This document shows, piece by piece, positions 1 to 6,458 of a DNA stretch of 64,000 bases. A model generated the notes under the pieces. The model worked only from the letters and a program-made list of their open reading frames with translations, ran no database searches and was not told the DNA's origin. Each line of letters begins with the position of its first letter. Within the stretch, counting starts at the first letter, position 1. The position numbers were made by a program, and so were the translations under genes. Source of the stretch: Bifidobacterium cebidarum. GTDB taxonomy: Bacteria > Actinomycetota > Actinomycetes > Actinomycetales > Bifidobacteriaceae. Location of the stretch: assembly GCF_009193305.1 (NCBI RefSeq), contig NZ_WBVS01000001.1:460817-524816 (forward strand), in the 5' to 3' direction.

Positions 1-379
1 CGGTGGCTGCGATGTTGAAGCCGGGGATGATGCCGCACAGGTTGAACACCAGAATGGTGAAGAACATGGTGGTGATCATCGGCAGGTAGCGCTGGCCGCG
101 CTCCTTGCCCATCACCTGATAGACGATCTGGTCACGCACGAACTCGATGACCCATTCCACAGCTCCCTGCCAGCGGCCGGGAATCAGCTTGGCTCGTGCG
201 GCGGAGATGCCGAGGATAATCAGCATGATTACCGTGGCGATGATGCGCACCATGATGATGCGGTTCATGGCGAACGGAGTTCCGGGGAAGATGATCTGCG
301 GAAGAAGGAAGTCGTTAACGGTCGGGAATTTCGGACCGTCCGCGGCCAAAGCTAACCCGTTCAAAAGGGCTTCGTTCAT
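1..379 (-). CDS. atpB: ATP synthase F0 subunit a, partial (C-terminus outside window)
   Basis: This is the membrane subunit a of the F1F0 ATP synthase, which forms the proton half-channels against the c-ring. About 126 N-terminal residues are present, beginning MNEALLNGLALAADGPKFP, and the gene runs off the window start. The stretch WQGAVEWVIEFVRDQIVYQ and the following ERGQRYLPMITTMFF are typical of actinobacterial subunit a just before its core helices. The ATG at 379 is preceded by a good GGAGG Shine-Dalgarno. It is probably the first gene of the atp operon because a strong promoter lies about 150 bases upstream and no other gene lies between. Confidence 0.93.
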   Translation of the reverse strand, partial: MNEALLNGLALAADGPKFPTVNDFLLPQIIFPGTPFAMNRIIMVRIIATVIMLIILGISAARAKLIPGRWQGAVEWVIEFVRDQIVYQVMGKERGQRYLPMITTMFFTILVFNLCGIIPGFNIAAT

Positions 380-535
380 TCTCACGCCTCCTGCTTCTTC
401 AATGTCAGGTGTCAGTTTAGACCAGCGAGGTGGCCGAATGTGACGTATTCGTTACTTCTGCTCCTCGCCTCGGGGCTCGCCGGGCGTGGACTGGAGTCGA
501 CGCTGCGGCATTCGACTCCGAATGACTGAAAGGTG

Positions 536-564
536 ATTATTGGCCTGAGTTGGGACAATGTCAA
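536..564 (-). promoter_or_regulatory. Promoter of the atp operon
   Basis: On the minus strand a perfect TTGACA (559-564) is followed after 17 bases by AATAAT (536-541), close to the vegetative consensus. A transcript starting near 529 would have a leader of about 150 bases before atpB. The remaining bases between 380 and 790 hold no convincing ORF apart from the metA terminator. Confidence 0.7.
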
Positions 565-717
565 CATGGCTGAAAATCCTTGGCGTGTCTTGTGCAACCC
601 CTACTGCGCTGTAGGTTTATCGCATTGTTATCGTTTGTTTATCAATATGTCTTATCTATTAGACGGACACATCGAATGTGGTGCATTTTGCTCATTACAA
701 CGTCCACATAATGAAAA

Positions 718-746
718 TGCTGCTGTCCGATGTGCGGACAGCAGCA
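718..746 (-). terminator. Intrinsic terminator downstream of metA
   Basis: A perfect 12-bp stem (718-729 with 735-746) with a 5-base loop lies 45 bases after the metA stop. On the minus strand it is followed by a T-rich run (TTTTCATTAT). Confidence 0.75.
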
Positions 747-790
747 CATGGCGCACCGTTGCATTGCCATAGAGCAACGGAAGCGGCAAA

Positions 791-1831
791 TCAGTTTTGA
801 TGAATCACGCCATAGCCGTCATGCAGGAACGGCTCAAAGTCATCCTTGCGCGGACCTCCCGGCAGATGGCGAATCGAACGATCGGTGCCGAGCTTCTTCT
901 CCTTGCGCAGCTCCGGCACCTCGGTCAAATCATATGGCGTGGTCTGATACACCCAGTTCAGCCAGTTGCGCCACAACAGATTGCCGTGGGCGCGCCAGCT
1001 GAACAACGGCTCCAGCGACGGGTCATCATGAGGGAAGTAGTTCTTCGGGAACGGCACGTTGGTAAGCCCCTTGGCCATATCGCGCTCATATTCCTCAGCA
1101 AGCGTGTACTTGCCATACTCCCAATGTCCCAGCGCGAACACTTCGGAGAAGTCGCGCGTGGCCACCAGCCCCGGGCCGGACTGAGGGCCCCAGGTCAGCA
1201 CCTGCAGCTCCTGCTTCTTCAACTCCAGATCAGCCTCGTTCACACCGGCCAGACGCGAATGCGGCTGCAGGGCGATCTCATCGAAGCCGTTGGTCAGGAA
1301 GCAATACTCATCCTGCAGATATTGCGGGAAGACGCCGAAGATCTTCTGCGGATAATCCACTTTGCGCACACCGTAGCGGTAATACAGTGCGCCCATCGCA
1401 CCCCAGCACAGATACATGGTGGAGAACACATGGGTGGAGGCCCAGTCGAGAATGGTCTTGAATTCCTCCCAGTAGTCCACTTCCTCGAACGGCAGATGCT
1501 CCACCGGGGCACCGGTCACCACGAAGCCGTCGTAATAATTGTCTTTGAATGCATCCAGCGTCTCATAGAACTTCACCAGATGGTCAGCGGAGACATGCGT
1601 GGCCTCATGGGTGGAGGTCTTCATGAAATCCACCTCGACCTGCAGCGGGCTTTTGGAGATGAGGCGAAGCAACTGCGTTTCGGTCTCGATCTTCTTGGGC
1701 ATCAGGTTCAGAATCACCAGTTTGAGCGGGCGCACACGCTGACGCTCAGCTTCAGGCTTCTCGAGGGCGAAAATACGCTCCGAATCGAGGATGTCACGGG
1801 CCGGCAGGCCACTGGGAATCTTGATAGGCAT
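791..1831 (-). CDS. metA: Homoserine O-acyltransferase (predicted acetyl-CoA specific)
   Basis: MetA activates homoserine by O-acylation, the first committed step of methionine synthesis. The 346-residue protein starts MPIKIPSGLPARDIL, the usual MetA start, so I prefer this ATG to an upstream in-frame one. The catalytic cysteine is C142 in MYLCWGAM, and HWEYG carries the conserved His. Residue 111 is Glu in TGAPVEHLPFEE. In the family, Glu at 111 goes with acetyl-CoA use and Gly with succinyl-CoA, so O-acetylhomoserine is the expected product. The minus-strand sequence CATAAT ends six bases before the ATG, suggesting a nearly leaderless transcript. The gene stands alone. Confidence 0.93.
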   Translation of the reverse strand: MPIKIPSGLPARDILDSERIFALEKPEAERQRVRPLKLVILNLMPKKIETETQLLRLISKSPLQVEVDFMKTSTHEATHVSADHLVKFYETLDAFKDNYYDGFVVTGAPVEHLPFEEVDYWEEFKTILDWASTHVFSTMYLCWGAMGALYYRYGVRKVDYPQKIFGVFPQYLQDEYCFLTNGFDEIALQPHSRLAGVNEADLELKKQELQVLTWGPQSGPGLVATRDFSEVFALGHWEYGKYTLAEEYERDMAKGLTNVPFPKNYFPHDDPSLEPLFSWRAHGNLLWRNWLNWVYQTTPYDLTEVPELRKEKKLGTDRSIRHLPGGPRKDDFEPFLHDGYGVIHQN

Positions 1832-1970
1832 GTTCTCATTATGGCCGCGAAGCGGATATGTCGCACCTTGCATGCGTCGATTTGCACTGCAGGCCACATA
1901 GATTCCGCTTATGACCGGTTATGCCCACATCGTTCGGCCCCAGCACGACACGCCGACCAAGACAGCCATG

Positions 1971-1998
1971 TTGACATTATTCGATTCCACAGTATTGT
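1971..1998 (+). promoter_or_regulatory. Promoter of the tRNA-fMet gene
   Basis: TTGACA at 1971-1976 is followed after 16 bases by TATTGT at 1993-1998. The mature tRNA starts 29 bases further on. Confidence 0.5.
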
Positions 1999-2026
1999 AG
2001 ATAGAGCTGTCTGAAAGACAAGCCGA

Positions 2027-2103
2027 CGCGGGGTGGAGCAGCTCGGTAGCTCGCTGGGCTCATAACCCAGAGGTCCATGGTTCAAATCCATGCCCCGCTA
2101 CCA
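2027..2103 (+). tRNA. Initiator tRNA-Met (CAT anticodon)
   Basis: A 77-base cloverleaf starts CGCGGGGTGGAGCAG and ends CCCCGCTACCA with CCA encoded. The anticodon loop CTCATAA sits on three consecutive G-C pairs (GGG/CCC), and the first acceptor base C is unpaired with position 72. Both are marks of the initiator tRNA. The 3' end is the integration site of the prophage. The tRNA stays intact because the phage brings an identical 3' end. Confidence 0.96.
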
Positions 2104-2344
2104 ACGCCTCAGGTTTCACATTGAAGAAACCTGAGGCTTTTTCTATATCATCCATGTTCCAACGGGTGCGACCGCTGAACTTCTGCGACAAAGTCGGGGC
2201 AGCAATCCCCATAGCCTGCGCTAAATCCTTTTGTGAAGTCTGCCGAATAGCAATGAGAACTTTCACGTTATACGTGACACGATCCTGAAGGCTTACGCCT
2301 TGTTCCCGAGCCTTTAACGCCGGCGAGGCCATTACTGTAGTCAT
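2060..2344 (-). CDS. Prophage repressor (XRE helix-turn-helix), 3' end formed at attL
   Basis: This 94-residue protein carries an HTH_XRE domain at about residues 30-75 (SQKDLAQAMGIAAPTLSQKF) and diverges from a second small HTH gene, which is the layout of a CI/Cro switch. The ATG at 2344 is preferred: a TTGTAA-17-TATATT promoter (2360-2388) overlaps the longer TTG-started reading. The last codons run antisense through the tRNA T-arm: GHGFEP is encoded in the 29-bp att core, and WTSGL plus the stop come from host tRNA sequence. In the reconstructed attP the frame continues for 27 other residues ending SAFILAA. The lysogenic protein therefore differs from the viral one at its C-terminus. Function is inferred from domain and position. 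Confidence 0.8.
   Translation of the reverse strand: MTTVMASPALKAREQGVSLQDRVTYNVKVLIAIRQTSQKDLAQAMGIAAPTLSQKFSGRTRWNMDDIEKASGFFNVKPEALVAGHGFEPWTSGL
2076..2104 (+). repeat. attL core (29 bp)
   Basis: This direct repeat covers the T-arm and acceptor 3' half of the tRNA plus one base and is identical to 19790-19818. Left of the core, seven more bases (ccagagg) also match after a two-base mismatch, so the phage copies more of the tRNA than the strict core. Confidence 0.93.
2106..2142 (+). terminator. Phage-supplied terminator behind the tRNA
   Basis: A perfect 12-bp stem (2106-2117 with 2126-2137), an 8-base loop and TTTTT start two bases after attL. It replaces the tRNA's own terminator, which integration moved to 19821-19851. 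The same DNA encodes part of the repressor C-terminal region. On the repressor strand no T-run follows, so the repressor transcript can read through. Confidence 0.75.
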
Positions 2345-2456
2345 GTGAACTAGATTAGCAATATATAAATTTGGTTTCAACTTTACAATTAGGAATTTGC
2401 AAATTCAAGAGTAATCGTGTATAAACGTTGGCTATGTGCGAAACAGATTTGCAAAT
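2345..2456. promoter_or_regulatory. Genetic switch: divergent promoters and two operators
   Basis: The leftward promoter is TTGTAA (2383-2388), 17 bases, TATATT (2360-2365). The rightward promoter is TTGCAA (2397-2402), 17 bases, TATAAA (2420-2425). Both would start transcription within about 10 bases of an ATG, so both messages would be nearly leaderless. The palindrome GAATTTGCAAATTC (2393-2406) covers the rightward -35 box. Its core ATTTGCAAAT recurs at 2447-2456, inside the first codons of the rightward gene. These are the likely repressor/Cro operators. Confidence 0.72.
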
Positions 2457-2670
2457 GCCTAATCTTGGGTTGAGAATCAAAACCCAACTTGTGGCGCACG
2501 GCTATACACAGAAGGACGCAGCCGGAGTTCTTGGCATCTCTGAAGCAACCTTGTCAAACAAGATAACCGGCAAGATCAAGTTCAGAGCTGAGGAAATTGC
2601 CAGTCTCGCCTATTGGCTTGGCGTCCCCAGTGACGGTCTTCTTGGCCTCAAGCCATTGGAGGTGGCGTGA
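2434..2670 (+). CDS. Cro-like XRE helix-turn-helix protein
   Basis: This 78-residue protein is almost entirely an XRE domain; YTQKDAAGVLGISEATLSNK is the helix-turn-helix. It is the first rightward gene, divergent from the repressor, so it is probably the lytic-side regulator. The ATG at 2434 lies about where a transcript from the TTGCAA-17-TATAAA promoter would begin, which suggests leaderless translation. An operator copy lies in its first codons. Its stop overlaps the next start (tgATGa). Confidence 0.78.
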   Translation: MCETDLQMPNLGLRIKTQLVAHGYTQKDAAGVLGISEATLSNKITGKIKFRAEEIASLAYWLGVPSDGLLGLKPLEVA

Positions 2671-3236
2671 TGTTTGGCTTCGTTTCGTTGGGTGTTTCTT
2701 TTTCGTCCTTGGTCGTTTCCTGCATCGCGCTTCACCGGTCCCGTGTGGCAGGGAACGAGGCCGACGGGGCCGTGGAGCGTAGCCGTTACGCTTTGGAGTC
2801 CTCACGCAAGCATGTGGGGCTCCCCTACGACCACGGGATCGTTGACAAGTGGGAGACCTGCACACGGTTCGGCTTTAATCCGCAGATCAAGGATGATTGG
2901 AACCGTCGCAAGGATTCCGACGGCGTGGTCGATTCCGATGACGCTTTTGAGATGTTCTCGGACGGGACGTATCGGATCGTTCCTAACTCAGGAGCTTTTT
3001 CTGTTCTGAAGCCCGTTTTCTGTCGAGAGCATGGAACCTGCGATGACCCATCATGTCCCTATACCGCCTACGCAGGCGTTCAAAGGGTCCGCACTTCATT
3101 GGTTCTATGCCCCAGATCGGGAACTGCGTATATCGACACCGGCGGAGACGCGTTGGAGAAGATACCCAATGCACTCCAATTTCTAGCTTCGTCAGATCGC
3201 CCGACTGTTCCGGGCGGGGATTCCTCGGGGGTGTGA
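2670..3236 (+). CDS. Prophage early protein with N-terminal membrane segment
   Basis: I do not recognise this 188-residue protein. It starts with a hydrophobic segment (FGFVSLGVSFSSLVVSCIAL, residues 2-21), then a charged region and acidic stretches around residues 75-95. The start overlaps the previous stop and has a GGAGG box. The last 254 bases lie opposite the 3' end of the next, convergent gene, and third-position GC appears to drop from about 2985 on. The true end may therefore be shorter or the tail recombinant. Its position next to the switch would fit superinfection exclusion, but that is only a guess. Confidence 0.5.
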   Translation: MFGFVSLGVSFSSLVVSCIALHRSRVAGNEADGAVERSRYALESSRKHVGLPYDHGIVDKWETCTRFGFNPQIKDDWNRRKDSDGVVDSDDAFEMFSDGTYRIVPNSGAFSVLKPVFCREHGTCDDPSCPYTAYAGVQRVRTSLVLCPRSGTAYIDTGGDALEKIPNALQFLASSDRPTVPGGDSSGV

Positions 3237-3642
3237 TCGTGATGAAGAACCGCATGGTCTCGCCGGTCAGCTCCGGCAATCTGCCGCAGTCGTTCATGAT
3301 CCACTCGCTCTGCTTGCCTAGAACTGTTTCGCCGATTTGCCGGCAGTCCCATAGTCCGGCATCGCAGTTCACGCCGATCACTTTGACGTTGAAGGCTCTG
3401 CCGTCGCCGCAGTTCGCAAGGTATCCGATGACCGGCGGGTCGATGCCGGCCTTGCTGAAATCCGGCCACAGGAGCTTGTCGCCGTCGAGCATGGCGAAGA
3501 GCGGCGCGGCTTCGGCTCTCCATCTCCAACCGCGCGCGAACGTCAACAGCGAAACCATGAGCCCGAAGACGGCTATGCCGACGGTTATCCATGTTTGCGC
3601 AGTGAGTCCGAGAAACGTTATTTGCGTAAGGTCCACGCCCAT
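2983..3642 (-). CDS. Membrane-anchored hypothetical protein, prophage lysogenic side
   Basis: This 219-residue protein of unknown function is encoded against the lytic genes. An N-terminal transmembrane helix (about residues 15-40, WITVGIAVFGLMVSLLTFA) is followed by a soluble domain with several Cys and Trp, then a basic tail. The ATG at 3642 has a strong GGAAGGA box. Leftward genes inside an early region are often expressed in the lysogen (for example immunity or exclusion functions), but no family is recognised. It overlaps the convergent gene by 254 bases. Confidence 0.6.
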   Translation of the reverse strand: MGVDLTQITFLGLTAQTWITVGIAVFGLMVSLLTFARGWRWRAEAAPLFAMLDGDKLLWPDFSKAGIDPPVIGYLANCGDGRAFNVKVIGVNCDAGLWDCRQIGETVLGKQSEWIMNDCGRLPELTGETMRFFITITPPRNPRPEQSGDLTKLEIGVHWVSSPTRLRRCRYTQFPIWGIEPMKCGPFERLRRRYRDMMGHRRFHALDRKRASEQKKLLS

Positions 3643-3770
3643 TGATTCTTCCTTCCCTTGTTGTCGTTGGTTGGTTTTGTTGCGATTGACAGCCTACGCC
3701 GATGGAGGAAGGACCTTAACCGTAATAATCCCTCTGCTTGCAAAGCAGATGCGCTAATGGAGGTGGTGTT

Positions 3771-3971
3771 ATGAGTGCTCAGATCAGTGTGATCGTGCAT
3801 GACCGACATAAGGACGAGGTCGTGGTGTGCGTCGTCGGTGATGACGGCAGCGCGTATTCGCGACTGGTCTCGGCCGAGGATCTACAGCAGTGGATTGACG
3901 AGTTGCGTCTTGCCCAGCGCCAGCTCGGTTTCCACACGCCGGATTCGAGCAGGCGGGAGACGAAGCCGTGA
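3771..3971 (+). CDS. Small prophage protein, unknown
   Basis: This 66-residue protein starts MSAQISVIVHDRHKDEV, mixes short strands with a helix (SAEDLQQWIDELRLAQRQL), and matches no family I know. The ATG at 3771 has a near-perfect GGAGGTGG box nine bases upstream. A short inverted repeat (TCTGCTT/AAGCAGA, 3733-3749) sits just before the ribosome site. Its stop overlaps the next GTG start (GTGA), so the genes are probably co-translated. Confidence 0.6.
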   Translation: MSAQISVIVHDRHKDEVVVCVVGDDGSAYSRLVSAEDLQQWIDELRLAQRQLGFHTPDSSRRETKP

Positions 3972-4111
3972 GGATTCTTAGGGTCGTGCTGGCTGCTCCG
4001 TTCGGCTTGTTGGCGTTCGGGTTGATGTTCGTTGCGACGTTGCTGGCGAAACTGGCGTCGTGGATCGCGTGGGATGGTAGGGGTCCTGTGAGGTTGAAGG
4101 TGGAATGGTGA
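3968..4111 (+). CDS. Small membrane protein of the prophage
   Basis: A 47-codon frame starts at a GTG that overlaps the upstream stop. Its product has one clear hydrophobic helix (LAAPFGLLAFGLMFVATLLA, residues 8-27), then a short basic tail. A GGGAGA box lies 10 bases upstream. The tight overlaps on both sides support it as a real gene. Function unknown. Confidence 0.5.
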   Translation: MRILRVVLAAPFGLLAFGLMFVATLLAKLASWIAWDGRGPVRLKVEW

Positions 4112-4290
4112 CGAGTCGTGTGTGGGTGGAGAACATGCCGCAGTATCCGGGCATTTTCTCGCTTCGGTGTGATTCGGGCGATGTGAGCGCGCGTATGGTG
4201 CTGACTTCGACGCAGGTCGAGTTGTTGCGTGCGTCGATCAATGATGCTTTGGCGAACGACGCGATGGTGCGCAAGCGGTTGCGCGAGTGA
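4105..4290 (+). CDS. Small prophage protein, unknown
   Basis: This 61-residue protein starts MVTSRVWVENMPQYPGIF. It overlaps the previous frame by seven bases and closes the run of tightly packed small early genes. The C-terminal half looks helical (TQVELLRASINDALANDAMVRK). No family is recognised. Confidence 0.5.
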   Translation: MVTSRVWVENMPQYPGIFSLRCDSGDVSARMVLTSTQVELLRASINDALANDAMVRKRLRE

Positions 4291-4730
4291 GTTCGTTTCT
4301 GCTTTTTCGATAATTTCATGCGCTGTGATGGGTTGCGACAGTCGGTGGGCCCTAGCGCGTCGAAAGTACCCGGCCGCGCCTTGCCCAGCGCGTTACAAAC
4401 ACACGCCCTGTGGGGGCGTGGTTACCACGCGGCGGGGGTCGTATGCGGGTTTACAGATCGTTGCAGGTCGGCGTGTTCGGGCGGAACTGGCGTCTTTGAC
4501 CCTTGTCGGGGGCTTGCTTCGAGACCTTCCGCGCGGCCTTCGTGCCGCTGACCTGATGCGACGTCCCGGCTCCGTTACGAAGCATTGGCGAACCCCCATG
4601 CGAAACGATGGAGCCTTGCGCTTTCTTGTTTCGCGTGCTTGGGTTCCCCGCTCTGAGCCCTCTCCACCCGAAGGTTCATGAAACATCAATTTCAATTATT
4701 CAGTCAATCACGGAATCGAGGTCAAGCAGG
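4291..4730. other. 440-bp gap in the early region without a convincing gene
   Basis: Open frames here have unlikely compositions and no ribosome site. A small hairpin (CACGCCC/GGGCGTG, 4402-4420) lies in the middle, and the last 50 bases before 4731 are AT-rich. A late promoter, origin or small RNA are possible. None can be shown from sequence alone. Confidence 0.35.
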
Positions 4731-5072
4731 ATGGGTTACGCAGTTGATTACAGGCCGACTCGCAAGCGTGCGAAACGTCAGGTGCCGCAGAACAGGGAAC
4801 AGCGGAAAAGGGACATCAGGAACGCGGTGAAGTGGAATCTGGGGAGGTTGGAGCACGATACCACTGGCACGGATTCGGTCAGTCGTTCCATGGTGTGCTT
4901 GCTGTTGAGGTTGGGCAAGGTGGCGCCGGCCGCCGATCCTACCGGGGACCATTTGTTGCAGCAGCTGATCAGCGAGGGAGTTTTGAATCGTCCGACCCGC
5001 AGAGCTGGCGAACAGGTGTTCGACCGTGCGGACCTGCTGGCGTCGTTGAAGGCATGGGTGGGAAGGGCATGA
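4731..5072 (+). CDS. Hypothetical prophage protein
   Basis: This 113-residue basic protein starts MGYAVDYRPTRKRAKRQVPQ. The second half (GDHLLQQLISEGVLNRPTRR...FDRADLLASLKAW) looks like a small winged-helix-like fold, but I cannot name a family. The ATG at 4731 is chosen because the open frame upstream has no plausible start. It overlaps the following excisionase-like gene by four bases (ATGA), so the two are probably translated together, perhaps with related DNA-binding roles. Confidence 0.55.
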   Translation: MGYAVDYRPTRKRAKRQVPQNREQRKRDIRNAVKWNLGRLEHDTTGTDSVSRSMVCLLLRLGKVAPAADPTGDHLLQQLISEGVLNRPTRRAGEQVFDRADLLASLKAWVGRA

Positions 5073-5266
5073 ATCCACGTGCGAAGCTGACCACCGCTCA
5101 GGCGGCGATGTATGTGGGCATGAGCAAGCGGCAGTTGGAGCGCATGAGGTGCGATGGCACTGGTCCCACTTGGTTCAAGGCCGGCGATGCGGTCAATAGT
5201 CCGTGCATGTACGAGCTAGCCGATCTTGACCTGTGGGTGAGGACGCGGAAGGGGAAGGTGAGGTAG
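5069..5266 (+). CDS. Excisionase-like helix-turn-helix protein
   Basis: This 65-residue protein is of the small HTH_17/Xis type: LTTAQAAMYVGMSKRQLERM is the helix-turn-helix, followed by a wing and the end YELADLDLWVRTRKGK. Such proteins act as recombination directionality factors or small regulators. With an integrase on the same element, excisionase is a reasonable guess. It overlaps the upstream gene by ATGA and is followed directly by the HNH gene. Confidence 0.6.
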   Translation: MNPRAKLTTAQAAMYVGMSKRQLERMRCDGTGPTWFKAGDAVNSPCMYELADLDLWVRTRKGKVR

Positions 5267-5983
5267 GTGGCAAGAAGGCATGTCATTGATCCTCGTGTGC
5301 GTACCGAGGTCATTGAGACGTATGGCAATACCTGTTGGCTTGGATTGCCGGGATGCACGCAGGTTGGGGCGGAGGACGACCATATCGTGCCGTATTCGCA
5401 TGGCGGCAGGGATACCGTGGCGAATATCCGCCGTGCGTGCAAGCACTGCAACTCAAGCCGTCAGGATCGCGTGCTGTACGGGTACGGCGCCAGGCTGCAT
5501 GTGGTGCTCGTGCCGCCCTGCTGCGAGTCCGATGCTTTGGAGTACATCGAGGCTCGTCGAAGCCAGGACGACCCGGTGGTGTGCGCTTCCCGCCTGGCCG
5601 AGTCGATGGGCGTGGAGCGACGTAGCAGCGCGGTGGGCAAGGCCGTGGGCATGGCGTGGAGCGGCGCTTACAGACAGTTCGCCACGTGCGGCGCGCCCAT
5701 CGATGTATGGCTGGTGCGTGTCATGCCCAGCAGCAGGCGACATCCACGCATGTTGGATGAATGGCTGGCGTTGGACTATGACGTTCGTGTGGTGGACCCC
5801 GGCTTCGCGGAAGCGTTCGGCAGGGCCGCGAACATCGAGGAACGCAAGCTGGTACGTCAATGGTATGGGCTGCATCTCTCGCAGGCGCTCATCGATGCGA
5901 GGCAGCAGGCGCGGCGTGCGAGGCTCGCGGCCCTTGGATTGCGTGCGGTGGCGGACGAGTCGCCGAGCCGGCCGGTGTGGTAG
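5267..5983 (+). CDS. HNH endonuclease
   Basis: This 238-residue protein has an N-terminal HNH domain. The zinc ligands are in CWLGLPGC (residues 23-30) and CKHC (about 58-61), and the metal-binding core is DDHIVPYSHGG followed by N and the CNSSR end. The second half is a separate domain without recognised motifs. In HK97-like phages an HNH protein next to terminase takes part in DNA packaging or cos cutting, and this one lies just before both terminase genes. The GTG start at 5267 directly follows the upstream stop and has a GAAGGTGAGG box. Confidence 0.8.
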   Translation: MARRHVIDPRVRTEVIETYGNTCWLGLPGCTQVGAEDDHIVPYSHGGRDTVANIRRACKHCNSSRQDRVLYGYGARLHVVLVPPCCESDALEYIEARRSQDDPVVCASRLAESMGVERRSSAVGKAVGMAWSGAYRQFATCGAPIDVWLVRVMPSSRRHPRMLDEWLALDYDVRVVDPGFAEAFGRAANIEERKLVRQWYGLHLSQALIDARQQARRARLAALGLRAVADESPSRPVW

Positions 5984-6143
5984 CCGCTTTTTTAAGCGAT
6001 ACGGCCCGACCGATACCCCGCGCCCAGTTTTTTCTCCCCCCAGTTCGGAATAAAAAAGTCGGAAAACCTTGGAAAACCAAGGATTCCCGACCATTCACCT
6101 TCGGAATGAGAATATATCACTTTATTGCGATGAGGGGCAAATA
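5984..6143. other. Intergenic region before terminase with interrupted hairpin
   Basis: An interrupted inverted repeat at 6058-6091 pairs GTCGG with CCGAC and CCTTGG with CCAAGG around an AAAA loop. It lies between the HNH and terminase genes, where cos or pac sites are often found. A packaging site is possible but not shown. Confidence 0.35.
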
Positions 6144-6458
6144 ATGATGATGCTGGAAGGATTCGATGAGGACACCGGTCGTGATATCGGACGCCAGGAA
6201 AAGGCCGCGCGCCGCATAGTCGATTATCTAGGGGCATCGCACCCGGAATATGACCCGGTGCTTGACGGCCTGTGCCAGTCGCTGCTTTCCCTGGGCGAGA
6301 ACATCGACCGGCAGAACTCCCGAGGCCGCGAGATTTCAAGGAACATGGCGCAGTACATCGATGCCTTGTGGAAGATACGCGATATGTTCCCAACCGAGCA
6401 GATGGCCGACGAGGACGTGGAGGCGGCGTGGAGCGGGGAGCCGTCCGATGCTGATTAG
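6144..6458 (+). CDS. Phage terminase small subunit
   Basis: This 104-residue, largely helical acidic protein sits immediately before and overlaps the large terminase. The small subunit recognises the packaging site on phage DNA. The match rests on size and helical makeup (QEKAARRIVDYLG, NMAQYIDALWKIRDMF) as well as position. The ATG at 6144 has a GAGGGG box and is followed by two further Met codons. Confidence 0.7.
   Translation: MMMLEGFDEDTGRDIGRQEKAARRIVDYLGASHPEYDPVLDGLCQSLLSLGENIDRQNSRGREISRNMAQYIDALWKIRDMFPTEQMADEDVEAAWSGEPSDAD

Noticed and set aside
2345..2380. TTG 2380 as the start of the repressor
   Set aside because: It overlaps the -10 to -35 region of the repressor's own promoter.
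4229..4681. Open frames in the prophage early gap
   Set aside because: They have no ribosome site, unlikely Cys/Trp/Arg-rich composition, and no overlap pattern like that of the neighbouring genes.
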